Source: Streptomonospora mangrovi (GTDB taxonomy: Bacteria > Actinomycetota > Actinomycetes > Streptosporangiales > Streptosporangiaceae). From it: DNA of 64,000 bases. Below the pieces are notes generated by a model, which was not told the origin of the DNA, ran no database searches, and saw only the letters and a list, made by a program, of their open reading frames with translations. Location of the stretch: assembly GCF_027604915.1 (NCBI RefSeq), contig NZ_JAJAQC010000017.1, positions 1-64,000 on the forward strand, written 5' to 3'. Positions 44,326-52,353 of the stretch are shown piece by piece (position 1 is the first letter of the stretch; each line of letters opens with the position of its first letter). The position numbers were made by a program, and so were the translations under genes.

Positions 44326-45246
44326 ATGAGCCCGTCATCGGCCGCCTCGGCCGCCCCCGAGATCCGCCCGCGCACGATCGTGCTCGTCGGCGCCTCCTCG
44401 GGGATCGGCCGCCACGCCGCCCTGCGGCTCGGCCGCCAGGGACACCGCCTCATCCTCGTCGGGCGCGACACCCGGCGCGGGGAGTCCGTGGCCGCCGCCG
44501 TCAACGCCCGCGCGGGCGGCGCCCGCCCCGCCGTGTTCATCACCGGCGACGTCGCCACGCACGCCGGGATCGAGACGGTGGCCCGGCGGGTCGCCGACCT
44601 CACCGACCGGGTGGACACCCTCGTCAACAACGCCGGGGGCATGCTGCCCACCCGCCAGGTCACCGCCGAGGGCCACGAGATGAACTTCGCGGTGCACCAC
44701 CTGGCGCCCTACACCATGACCGGGCTGCTGCTGCCGCTGCTGGAGCGCGGCGAGGGGCGCGTCGTCAACACCAACTCCGAGGGGCACCACACGACGCTGA
44801 CCGGCATGCGGGTCACCCTGGACTTCGACGACCTGGAGAGCCGCCGTTACTCGATGTTCCAGGCGTACAGCCGGACCAAGCTGGCCAACCTGCTCTTCAC
44901 CTACGAGTTCCACCGCCGCTTTCCCCGCTTCACGGTCGCGGCCCTGCACCCCGGGATGGTCAGCACCCGGCTGATCCGGGGAACGGGGCTGCGCAACCCG
45001 CCGCTGTGGCTGCTGTACCAGGCGATGCGGCCGACGCTGCTGCACCCCTCCCAGGGCGGCAGGCCGCTGGCGCACCTGGCCACCGCGCCCGGCATCGCCA
45101 ACGGCCGCTACTACGACCGGTTCACCCCGCGCGCGTCGTCGGCCGCGTCGATGAACGAGGCCGACGCCCGGCGGCTCTGGGAGATCACCGAGTCCCTGCG
45201 GGGACCGCTGGACCCCCGCCGTCCGGCTCCGGGCGGAGGCGACTGA
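44326..45246 (+). CDS. short-chain dehydrogenase, retinol dehydrogenase-like
   Basis: The 306-residue SDR has GASSGIGRHAALRLG at about 24-38, NNAGG near 99, NTNSEGHH with the catalytic serine, and YSRTKLANLLF with the Tyr-Lys pair. It is of the WWOX/retinol-dehydrogenase-like subgroup. It starts 16 bp after the first SDR with CGGAGG upstream and is therefore co-transcribed and probably PadR-controlled. Catalytic residues are complete here, unlike in its neighbour. Confidence 0.9.
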   Translation: MSPSSAASAAPEIRPRTIVLVGASSGIGRHAALRLGRQGHRLILVGRDTRRGESVAAAVNARAGGARPAVFITGDVATHAGIETVARRVADLTDRVDTLVNNAGGMLPTRQVTAEGHEMNFAVHHLAPYTMTGLLLPLLERGEGRVVNTNSEGHHTTLTGMRVTLDFDDLESRRYSMFQAYSRTKLANLLFTYEFHRRFPRFTVAALHPGMVSTRLIRGTGLRNPPLWLLYQAMRPTLLHPSQGGRPLAHLATAPGIANGRYYDRFTPRASSAASMNEADARRLWEITESLRGPLDPRRPAPGGGD

Positions 45247-46253
45247 GGACGGCCGGGGGTGGGTGGGGGCGTGGGGGCGGGGGTTCGGGGGCGGCGCTCG
45301 CGGCCTCCAACTCCGGCCGCCCTCCCCTCTCCCGTCCCCGGTGGGACCCACCGCCGGGGACGGGGGGACGGGGACGGGGGCGGGGGCGGCAGGCGAGGTG
45401 AGGCGGTGGGCCGGGCGCGCGGCCATCGGCCAGCAGGGCGGATGGCCGAGGTTGGCTGAGGTGGCGTCGAGGCGCCGAGGGGAAGCGCCGACCCGAGCCC
45501 GTGAACACCGGTCCTCGGACGCTTGACCGAGGCAGCGACGCGGCGCCAAGGCGAGGCGCGGGGCCGGGCGCGCGGTCATCGTCCGCCGGGGCGGATGGTC
45601 GGGGAGGCGCCGGGCGCAGCGGGGTCCGTGGCCTCATCCGGGCGCGCAGTAGTCCTGCGGAGGGCCAGAGGGAGTCGAATCCGCATCTCGTCGGCGCGCG
45701 GCGCAGCGTTTCCTCATTTTTTGCCCCTTTTACCCCTAGCCAAGGCGGCCGCAGTGGCACTGGGGAAGCCTTTGGGAGGCTTCGGTGTCCACATTGCGAG
45801 ACAACCCAGGGATGCGCGGCGCCCTTTTGTCTGTTATGCCCGCTTTCATGAGCGGCGAGATGCGCCTTTCGTTCGAGACGGCGACTCGTAGCCGCACCTC
45901 GTCGCAAATGAGGCCGTTTCTGTCTCACCGCGTGAGATTCCAGAGGGTTCGTGACGCATTCGTCCCGGTTTGGGAATGGGGTGGCCAACGGGAATCGCCG
46001 ACAGGCCGAACCGGTCCCGCCCACCCGGGCCGCCCGCCGCCCTCGGCGCCCCGTCGGGCACCTCAACCACGGGCGCGCGACCCGATGACCGCCCGCCCCG
46101 AGCGTCCGCCGCCGTCGCTGCCGCCGTCGCCCGCGCCGACCACCGGTGCGGGAGCCGTTGAACGCCTGCCGGGGCCACCGGCTGCCGTCGCCGCTCCGTC
46201 GCCAACCCCGACCACTGGCGCGCGGGCCGATGACCGCCCGCCCCGAGCCAGCC
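45247..46253. repeat. 1-kb non-coding region with GC-rich imperfect repeats
   Basis: No credible gene lies here. At 45405-45450 and 45555-45600 two direct copies share GGGCCGGGCGCGCGG and GGGCGGATGG. At about 46060-46253 three tandem units of about 65-70 bp share CGCGCG..CCGATGACC and CGCCCGCCCCGAGC, which is the same family in opposite orientation. The middle part (45640-46010) is AT-richer with T-runs (45715-45735) and is unlike flanking genes. It may be a decayed mobile element or integration scar. Confidence 0.5.
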
Positions 46254-47039
46254 CTAGCGCCCGTCCTCCTCCACCCACCCCGCGTCGTGGACCAGCAGGG
46301 CTACCTGCACGCGGTTGGACAGGCCCAGCTTGGCGAGGATCCGCGAGACGTGCGTCTTCACCGTCGGCACGCTCAGGTGCAGTGACGCGCTGATCTCCGC
46401 GTTGGACGCGCCCGCGCCGACCGCCGTCGCCACGTCCCGCTCCCGGTCGTTCAGTTGCGCCAGCCGCTCCCGCGCCCGCGCGCGGCGGCGGTCCTCCTCC
46501 GCCGCCGGTCCCGCCGCGCGGGCGATCAGGCGGCGGATCACCGGCGGCGACAGCACCGGCTCGCCGCGCGCCACCCGCCGCACCGCCTCCACGATCTCCG
46601 CCGGAGGCGTGTCCTTCAGCACGAACCCCGCCGCACCGGCGCGCAGGGCGCGCAGCACGTGCTCGTCGGCGTCGAAGGTCGTCAGCACCACCACCTCGGG
46701 CGCGCTCCCCCGCGCCCGCAGCGCCTCCGTGGCCGCCAGTCCGTCCACCACCGGCATCCGGATGTCCATCAGCACGACGTCGGGCCGGTGCCGCTCCACC
46801 AGCGCGGGCACCTCCGAGCCGTCGCCCGCCTCACCCACCACCGCCAGGTCGGGGGCGCCGCCCAGCATCATCGCCAGCCCCGCGCGCAGCAGCGGGTCGT
46901 CGTCCACGATGGCGACGCGGACGGGCTCGCCGGGCGGCGGCGCGGGCGTCGCCCCGGACGGCGCTCCGCCCCCGGCCCCGGTGCCGGAGCCCGACTCGGA
47001 ATCGGATGCGGGGGAAGAGGCGGCGGAGGAGTCGGTCAT
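46254..47039 (-). CDS. NarL/LuxR-family response regulator
   Basis: The 261-residue protein has an extra disordered N-terminus (about 1-38), a receiver domain with VAIVDDDPLLRAGLAMML, phospho-Asp in VVLMDIRMPVVDG, and KDTPPAEI. The LuxR helix-turn-helix is LNDRERDVATAVGAGASNAEISASL then VKTHVSRILAKLGL. Its start overlaps the kinase stop by 4 bp, so it is co-translated. Targets unknown. Confidence 0.93.
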   Translation of the reverse strand: MTDSSAASSPASDSESGSGTGAGGGAPSGATPAPPPGEPVRVAIVDDDPLLRAGLAMMLGGAPDLAVVGEAGDGSEVPALVERHRPDVVLMDIRMPVVDGLAATEALRARGSAPEVVVLTTFDADEHVLRALRAGAAGFVLKDTPPAEIVEAVRRVARGEPVLSPPVIRRLIARAAGPAAEEDRRRARARERLAQLNDRERDVATAVGAGASNAEISASLHLSVPTVKTHVSRILAKLGLSNRVQVALLVHDAGWVEEDGR

Positions 47040-48499
47040 GCGGGCCAGGGTAGCCAGGCCGCCAGCTCGAACCCGCCCTCTCCGTCGGGTCCGTGGGAAA
47101 GGCGCCCGCCCGCCAGCGACACCCGCTCCGCCAACCCGATGAGGCCCTGGCCCCCGCCGGGGACACCGGAACCCCCGGCGGGCGGCGCCGACACCCCCGA
47201 GCCCCGGCCCGGCTCTGGATCCGCCCTCCGACCCGGCCCTCCGCCCGGCACGCCGACCGCCCTCATCCCGTCCGGCCCCCCGGCCGGAGCCGCCGCGTTG
47301 CGGACCTCCACCTCCAGCCCCTCACCGGCCGCGCCGCGCAGCGACACCCGCACCGGCGCGCCGGGCGCGTGCCGACGGGCGTTGGTCAGCCCCTCCTGCA
47401 CGATCCGGTACGCCGTGCGCCCCACCGTGTCGGGCGCGCGCCCCGCCACCTCCTCCACCAGCGTCACCGGTGTCCCCGCCTCCACCGACTCCGCCACCAG
47501 GCTCCGCACGTCGGCCAGCGTCGGCTGCGGCAGCTCGCCCACCGGCGCCCGCAGCACCCCGATGACCTCCCGCAGGTCCTGCAACGCCTGGTGCGCGCTG
47601 CCCCGGATCACCGCCGCCGCCCGCGCGACCTCCTCGGCGGGCGCGTCGGGGCGGTACTCCAGCGCCCCCGCGTGCACGCTCAGCAGCGACAACCGGTGCC
47701 CCAGGACGTCGTGCATCTCCCGGGCGATCTGCTCGCGCGCCCGCATCTGCGCCTGCTCGGCCCGCAACTGCGCCTCGGCCTCGGCGCGCACCGCCCGCTC
47801 GCGCAGCGACACCACCAACTGCCTGCGGTGGCGGACCATCATCCCCCAGCCGAGCACCGCCAGCACCGTGATCGCGGTGAACCCCACGATCCACAGCATG
47901 TCGCTTTCGGGCGCGCGGACATCGCTCCGCAGCAGCAGGTACAGCCCGAAGTACAGCGCCTGGGCGACGATGACGGCGACGCCCACGGGCGCGGCGACCT
48001 TGGCGGGCCGGTGCACCGCCAGCGTGAACAGCGCCACGAACTGGGCGCCGTCGGCGAGCGTGGCGTAGGACGACAGCGGGATGAGCCCCAGCGCCAGCCC
48101 CACCGGCCAGCGGCGGCGCAGCCACAGCGCGGCGCACGCGAGCACGCACACGGTCTGCTCGCGAACCAGCGCCACGTCGGAGACCTGGGGGTCCTCCTCC
48201 AGCGCGATCGCCCACGCCAGGCCGTAGAGCACCGCGACCGCGAACAGGGCGATGTCCACGACCCACTCGCGCGGGCCGCGCCGCCGCCGCGCCCCCGAGG
48301 GGGAGGCGGGGGTGGTGAGGGGGCCGTTCGCGGTCGTGCCCGTTGTCGCCGACGTGGGCGTGGTGGCGGTCGGGTCCGTGGTCGCGGTGGCGCCCATGGC
48401 ACTCGTGGCGCTCGCGGCGCTCGCGGCGCTCGCGGCGGCGGCCCGGCCGCCGGGCCGGTGGTCCGGGGAGGGCGAGGAAGAGGGCGCGGAGCCGTCCAT
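47036..48499 (-). CDS. NarL-type sensor histidine kinase (HisKA_3)
   Basis: The 487-residue kinase has a Ser/Ala/Thr-rich N-terminal tail (about 1-75, from 9-bp microrepeats near 48405-48440), about five membrane helices at 80-230, the HisKA_3 H-box QIAREMHDVLGHRLSLLS near 266, and an HATPase domain with TAYRIVQEGLTNARRHAPG (N-box) and GLIGLAERVSLAGGRL. A glycine-rich insert in the ATP domain (PAGGPDGMRAVGVPGGGPG) is unusual. No external sensor domain is seen. Confidence 0.92.
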   Translation of the reverse strand: MDGSAPSSSPSPDHRPGGRAAAASAASAASATSAMGATATTDPTATTPTSATTGTTANGPLTTPASPSGARRRRGPREWVVDIALFAVAVLYGLAWAIALEEDPQVSDVALVREQTVCVLACAALWLRRRWPVGLALGLIPLSSYATLADGAQFVALFTLAVHRPAKVAAPVGVAVIVAQALYFGLYLLLRSDVRAPESDMLWIVGFTAITVLAVLGWGMMVRHRRQLVVSLRERAVRAEAEAQLRAEQAQMRAREQIAREMHDVLGHRLSLLSVHAGALEYRPDAPAEEVARAAAVIRGSAHQALQDLREVIGVLRAPVGELPQPTLADVRSLVAESVEAGTPVTLVEEVAGRAPDTVGRTAYRIVQEGLTNARRHAPGAPVRVSLRGAAGEGLEVEVRNAAAPAGGPDGMRAVGVPGGGPGRRADPEPGRGSGVSAPPAGGSGVPGGGQGLIGLAERVSLAGGRLSHGPDGEGGFELAAWLPWPA

Positions 48500-48664
48500 A
48501 CCAGCGAACCTACTCGCCGAGCGGGCGGATGCGGCGCCTCCGGGCCCGATCGACGACCGAAGTCGCGGCCCGGGGCGACCTTCGTCGCACGGCGGCGCGC
48601 GAGGTCGATGCCGTCGTCGCGAAGCCCGATACCGGCGGCCGACGCGCCGGAGGCGGGGCGGCGC

Positions 48665-48670
48665 CTAGCG
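48665..48670 (+). promoter_or_regulatory. -10 box of leaderless gene
   Basis: TAGCGT ends 7 bp before the ATG at 48678, the same spacing as other leaderless starts in the window. Confidence 0.4.
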
Positions 48671-48677
48671 TCGAGGC

Positions 48678-49736
48678 ATGGCACGAGTCGTGCAGGTCAT
48701 CGGCCTGGTGGTCTTCCTGCTCGGCGCGGGCGGGCTGGCCGACCACCTCGGTCCGCGCGCGTGGGAGGGCGTGTTCCTCCTCAACCGGGTGCCGCTGCTG
48801 GCCGGATACGAGGTCTTCGCCAACGCGTCGGTGGCGATCGCCGGAGCCGCCGTGGTCGTCGCCGTCGACCGGCTGAGGGCGGCGGCGCGCGAGGAGGAGG
48901 GCGCGGGGGCGCGGGCCGCAGCCAAGGCCGGAGCGGATGCCGAAGCGGCGGGCGGCGGGGCGGGCGCCGGGAGGCGAACCAATGGATCGGATGGCCCGGA
49001 CGGGCCGGACGGAGGGGCACGGGAGATGAGTCCGCGAGCGAGGTCGGCGCCGAACGCCACGGTGGTCGGCGCGCCTGTCGGTGAACGGCTGCTGATGTGG
49101 GGCGGGCTCCCGCTGGTGGGAGGCGTGCTCGGTGCACTGCTCAACCCACTGGCCGAATGGGCGCTGACCCTGCCGTGGGCGCCGTTTGAAGGCCCGATAC
49201 GCCTGATCACCTCGATCCCCGACCTGCCCGCCACGATCGGCGGCGCGGTGGTGGGGGTGGTGGCGGGGCTGGTGCTCGCCATGATCGGCGAGAGCGAGGC
49301 CGGAACGGTCACCGTCACGGACCACGAGGCGTCCGTGACGGCCAACGGCCGCACACGGACCGCGCCGCGCGGGCAGGTCCGCGCGGTGTTCAAGGACGGC
49401 AAGCGGCTGGTCCTGCTGGGCGCGCGAGGTGAAGAAGTGGCGGGCGGCGTCGTCGCCCTGAAGCCGCACCGGCTGGCGAAGGCGTTCCGGGCCCACGCCT
49501 ACCCGTGGCGCGACGACGGCGACCCCCACGCCGAGGACTTCCGCCGCTGGGTCCCCGGCCTGCCGGAACTGTCGGTGGGAGCCCACGCGCTCTTCGCCGC
49601 CCGAGCCAAGGCTCTGGAAAAGGACCAGTCCTCGGACGCGGAGGATTTGCGCGAGGAAATCAACGCCTTGGGAATCGTGGTGCGCGACATGAACAAGCGC
49701 CAGTACTTCCGCCGGGTGGCTGATACCGGTGAGTAG
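48678..49736 (+). CDS. YqeB-like membrane protein
   Basis: The 352-residue protein has two N-terminal membrane helices (about 5-22 and 40-66), a charged Ala/Gly-rich linker at 70-130, and two more helices at 138-157 and 185-205. A cytoplasmic domain follows with VTVTDHEASVTANGRTRTAPRG and a C-terminal helix ending RQYFRRVADTGE. This resembles the YqeB family; function unknown. It diverges from the kinase gene and precedes the CRISPR array. Confidence 0.7.
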   Translation: MARVVQVIGLVVFLLGAGGLADHLGPRAWEGVFLLNRVPLLAGYEVFANASVAIAGAAVVVAVDRLRAAAREEEGAGARAAAKAGADAEAAGGGAGAGRRTNGSDGPDGPDGGAREMSPRARSAPNATVVGAPVGERLLMWGGLPLVGGVLGALLNPLAEWALTLPWAPFEGPIRLITSIPDLPATIGGAVVGVVAGLVLAMIGESEAGTVTVTDHEASVTANGRTRTAPRGQVRAVFKDGKRLVLLGARGEEVAGGVVALKPHRLAKAFRAHAYPWRDDGDPHAEDFRRWVPGLPELSVGAHALFAARAKALEKDQSSDAEDLREEINALGIVVRDMNKRQYFRRVADTGE

Positions 49737-49885
49737 GACGCCATGGGGGGAACGGCGTCACCGTGGGAATGTACGGTGTGGCAAGCGATGTGAGAGGAAG
49801 TCAGTTCCTGGCCGCGACAGGCGTATATGACCTCCCATTCGGTCTCAAACGCATAACGCCGCACTGTTCCCCCACGTCACGAAGA
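49737..49885 (+). promoter_or_regulatory. probable CRISPR leader
   Basis: The 149 bp directly upstream of the first intact repeat are less GC-rich than the flanks (CGTATATGACC, CGCATAACG). Repeats are intact on this side and decayed on the other, which places the leader here. The exact promoter is not evident. Confidence 0.45.
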
Positions 49886-50157
49886 GTGCGCCCCGCACCT
49901 GCGGGGATGGTCCCGCCAAGTAACCGGCCCCGGAGGTCACCCATGGGTGCGCCCCGCACCTGCGGGGATGGTCCCGTGGATTCCAGCGGAGAAACTACGC
50001 CCGGGCCGTGCGCCCCGCACCTGCGGGGATGGCCCCGCGCGGGACATCATCATTGAGGCGTCGGACGAGTGCTCCCCGCACCTGCAGGGATGGTCCGCTG
50101 CTGGACTCCTGGGACGGTCTGGTACAGAGGTGCTCCCCGCACTGCGGGGATGGCCCA
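49886..50157 (+). CRISPR. type I-E-like CRISPR array, 5 repeats and 4 spacers
   Basis: Repeats of 29 bp start at 49886, 49947, 50008, 50069 and 50130 with four spacers of exactly 32 bp, so the period is 61 bp. The repeat begins GTGCGCCCCGCACC and ends GGGGATGGTCCC, the dyad of subtype I-E repeats in the transcribed direction. Repeats 1 and 2 are identical; repeat 3 has one change near the end. Repeats 4 and 5 read GTGCTCCCC and carry more changes; repeat 5 also has a 1-bp deletion. Decay at the right end marks it as leader-distal. No cas gene is in the window. Spacers 3 and 4 have open frames (RDIIIEASDE and LLDSWDGLVQ), as expected for phage coding sequence. Confidence 0.95.
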
Positions 50158-50183
50158 CGGCACCTCCGCCTCGTGCGCCCCCG

Positions 50184-50822
50184 CTACGCGTCCAGGTACG
50201 TCAGCACCGCCCTGACTCGGCGGTGGCCCGAATCTCCCGGGTCCAGGTCCAGCTTGGCGAAGATGTTGCCGATGTGCTTGTGCACGGCTCGTTCCGTCAC
50301 CACCAGTTTTGCGGCGATCTCGGCGTTGCTCAGCCCTTGGGCCATCTGCTCCAGGACCTCCCGCTCCCTCGCCGTCAGGCGGGTGAGGGGGCTGTCCCGA
50401 CGCACCAGCAATTGGCCGATCACGTCCGGGTCGATCGCCGTTCCTCCGGCCGCCACCCGCTTCAGCGCGTCGATGAAGTCGCCCACCCGGCTTACCCGGT
50501 CCTTGAGGAGGTAGCCCACCCCGCCCCGGCCGTCCGACAGCAGTTCTCGGGCGTAGACCTGCTCCACGTACTGCGAGAACACCAGCACCGGCAGCCCCGG
50601 CACCAGGCGGCGGGCGGCCAGGGCCGCCTGCACCCCCTCGTCGCGGAACGTCGGCGGCAGCCGGATGTCGACCACCGCAGCGTCCGTGCCGCCCTCCTCC
50701 ACGATCTTCAGGAACGGCGCGGCCTGGTCCACCGTCGCCACCACCTCGAACCCCGAGGTACTCAGCAGCAGGTTCAGGCCCTCGGCCAGCACCGCGCTGT
50801 CCTCCACGATCACGACCCGCAC
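50184..50822 (-). CDS. LuxR/NarL-family response regulator
   Basis: The 212-residue regulator has a receiver with VVIVEDSAVLAEGLNLLL, phospho-Asp in AAVVDIRLPPTFRDEG, and KDRVSRVGDF. The LuxR helix-turn-helix is LTAREREVLEQMAQGLSNAE followed by VHKHIGNIFAKLDL. GTG 50822 lies inside the 3' end of the kinase gene, a 13-bp overlap. It ends 27 bp from the CRISPR array. Confidence 0.93.
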   Translation of the reverse strand: MRVVIVEDSAVLAEGLNLLLSTSGFEVVATVDQAAPFLKIVEEGGTDAAVVDIRLPPTFRDEGVQAALAARRLVPGLPVLVFSQYVEQVYARELLSDGRGGVGYLLKDRVSRVGDFIDALKRVAAGGTAIDPDVIGQLLVRRDSPLTRLTAREREVLEQMAQGLSNAEIAAKLVVTERAVHKHIGNIFAKLDLDPGDSGHRRVRAVLTYLDA

Positions 50823-52075
50823 GGCAGCAACGCCTCCACTCTCGTCGGTCCCCCCGCAGGGCTGACCACGGTGAACTCCCCGTCCAGCGCCGCCACGCGG
50901 CGCCGCATCCCGCCCACTCCCGTGCCGCTGCCCTCCTCCACCCCGCCGCGCCCGTCGTCGGTGACCGCGATCCGCAGCCACCCCCCGATCCGCGACAGGC
51001 TGATCTCCGCCCGCGACGCCTCCGCGTGCTTGGCGACGTTGGTCAGCGCCTCCGCCACCAGGTGGTAGGCGGTGGCCTCCACCGACGCGGGCACCGCGCC
51101 CAGGTCGTCCACCGACACCGTCGCGGGCACGACGCTGCGCGCCGCCAGCGCCTCCACCGCCCCCACCAGCCCCCGGTCCGACAGGACCGGCGGGTAGATC
51201 GTGCGGATGACCTGCCGCAGCTCCGTCATCGCCTCCTCGGCGCCCGACTGCGCCTCGGCGAGCAGCCGCGCCGCCTGCTCGGGGTCCTCGTCGATGCGGC
51301 TGCGCGCCAGTCCCAGGCGCATCGCCAGCGCCACCAGCCGCGCCTGGGTGCCGTCGTGCAGGTCGCGCTCGATCCGCCGCAGCTCGGCGGCGTGGGCGTC
51401 CAGCGCCCCCGCGCGGGTGTGGCTCAGCGTCTCCACCCGCTCGGCCAACCGGTCCACCCGGGACCGCCCCAGCAGGGCCGCCGCGACGGTCGCGTGCAGC
51501 CGCGCCAGCGGCCTCGCCCCCCACAGCAGCAGCGCCGACAGCACCGTGAACTGCACCGCCCCCAGGAGCAGCGCCGACGGCCAGTCGGAGACCGGCCGCA
51601 GCGCCAGCGTCGCCGGCTCGCCGTCGGGCGCCATCCACCACAGCGCCGTCTGGAGCAGCGTGCTGGGCACACCCACCAGCGCCACCATGCCGATGAGGCC
51701 CAGCGCCACGCCGGCGACCGCCTGCCAGACCAGCCAGGCCACCTCCCGCAGGGTGACCGTGTCCAGCAGCGTGGCCCGCAGCCGCGCGCCGAACCCGGCG
51801 GGCAGCGGCCGGTGGCGGGGCGGGATCACCCGCCCCAGGAAGCTGCCGGTGCGGCGCCGCTCCGCGTCGGCCCACCGGCGCACCAGCGACAGGTGCACCG
51901 GCAGCACGATGAGGCCCGCGCCCGCCACGGCGACGAGCGCCACCGACACCAGGAGCGTCGCCAGGATCAGCAGCGACACCAGGCCGGTGCCCAGGCCGAC
52001 GCTCAGGTAGAGCGCCGCCCGCGTGCCCTTCTCGGCACGCTCGGTGAGGCGGAGGAACGGCAACATGTCAGGCAT
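50810..52075 (-). CDS. sensor histidine kinase (HisKA_3, DUF1707-free)
   Basis: The 421-residue kinase has two paired membrane segments at about 22-58 and two at about 120-205 (a putative sensor of the PspC/YdfH type), the H-box RRIERDLHDGTQARLVALAM near 235, and an HATPase domain with YHLVAEALTNVAKHA and VTDDGRGG, GTGVGGMRRRV. ATG 52075 is one start; ATG 52066 is preceded by GATAAT (minus strand, about 52074-52079) and would be leaderless. The neighbouring regulator is its partner. Confidence 0.92.
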   Translation of the reverse strand: MPDMLPFLRLTERAEKGTRAALYLSVGLGTGLVSLLILATLLVSVALVAVAGAGLIVLPVHLSLVRRWADAERRRTGSFLGRVIPPRHRPLPAGFGARLRATLLDTVTLREVAWLVWQAVAGVALGLIGMVALVGVPSTLLQTALWWMAPDGEPATLALRPVSDWPSALLLGAVQFTVLSALLLWGARPLARLHATVAAALLGRSRVDRLAERVETLSHTRAGALDAHAAELRRIERDLHDGTQARLVALAMRLGLARSRIDEDPEQAARLLAEAQSGAEEAMTELRQVIRTIYPPVLSDRGLVGAVEALAARSVVPATVSVDDLGAVPASVEATAYHLVAEALTNVAKHAEASRAEISLSRIGGWLRIAVTDDGRGGVEEGSGTGVGGMRRRVAALDGEFTVVSPAGGPTRVEALLPCGS

Positions 52076-52317
52076 TATCTCGGCCTGCGGCGCCCGCCGC
52101 AGTGCAGCAGGCTCCACCATCGGCGCGGGTACCTGGGACCGGTCACCCGGGAGGACCGGAATGAACCGGGGGGAAGGCGGATGCGTCGGCGCCTGAGGGG
52201 CGATGCTCGGCGCTGGATGCCGGTTGCCGGATACCGCTCCTCGTCGGCTCTCCCATCGGCCTTCCGCCTGCGGACCGGTGCGGGGACGGCCGAGTCCGCT
52301 GACGGGGACCCCTCAGG

Positions 52318-52353
52318 CCGGTGAGGAAGGGGCGCCGCGTGGCTCCTCACCGG
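52318..52353 (-). terminator. terminator at the end of the MFS gene
   Basis: CCGGTGAGGA (52318-52327) is complementary to TCCTCACCGG (52344-52353), a 10-bp stem with a 16-nt loop. It overlaps the MFS stop codon and separates the gene from the kinase. Confidence 0.55.

Noticed and set aside
45660-45700. tRNA-like GAGTCGAATCC string in the AT-richer core
   Set aside because: No acceptor stem, anticodon arm or matching T-stem could be built around it.
45250-46400. Several open frames of 60-200 codons in the 45-46 kb region
   Set aside because: They lack ribosome sites and normal codon bias, and their repeats follow the DNA repeats in more than one frame.
49920-50515. Open frames crossing the CRISPR array
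   Set aside because: They consist of translated repeats (APRTCGDGP) and antisense of the response regulator.
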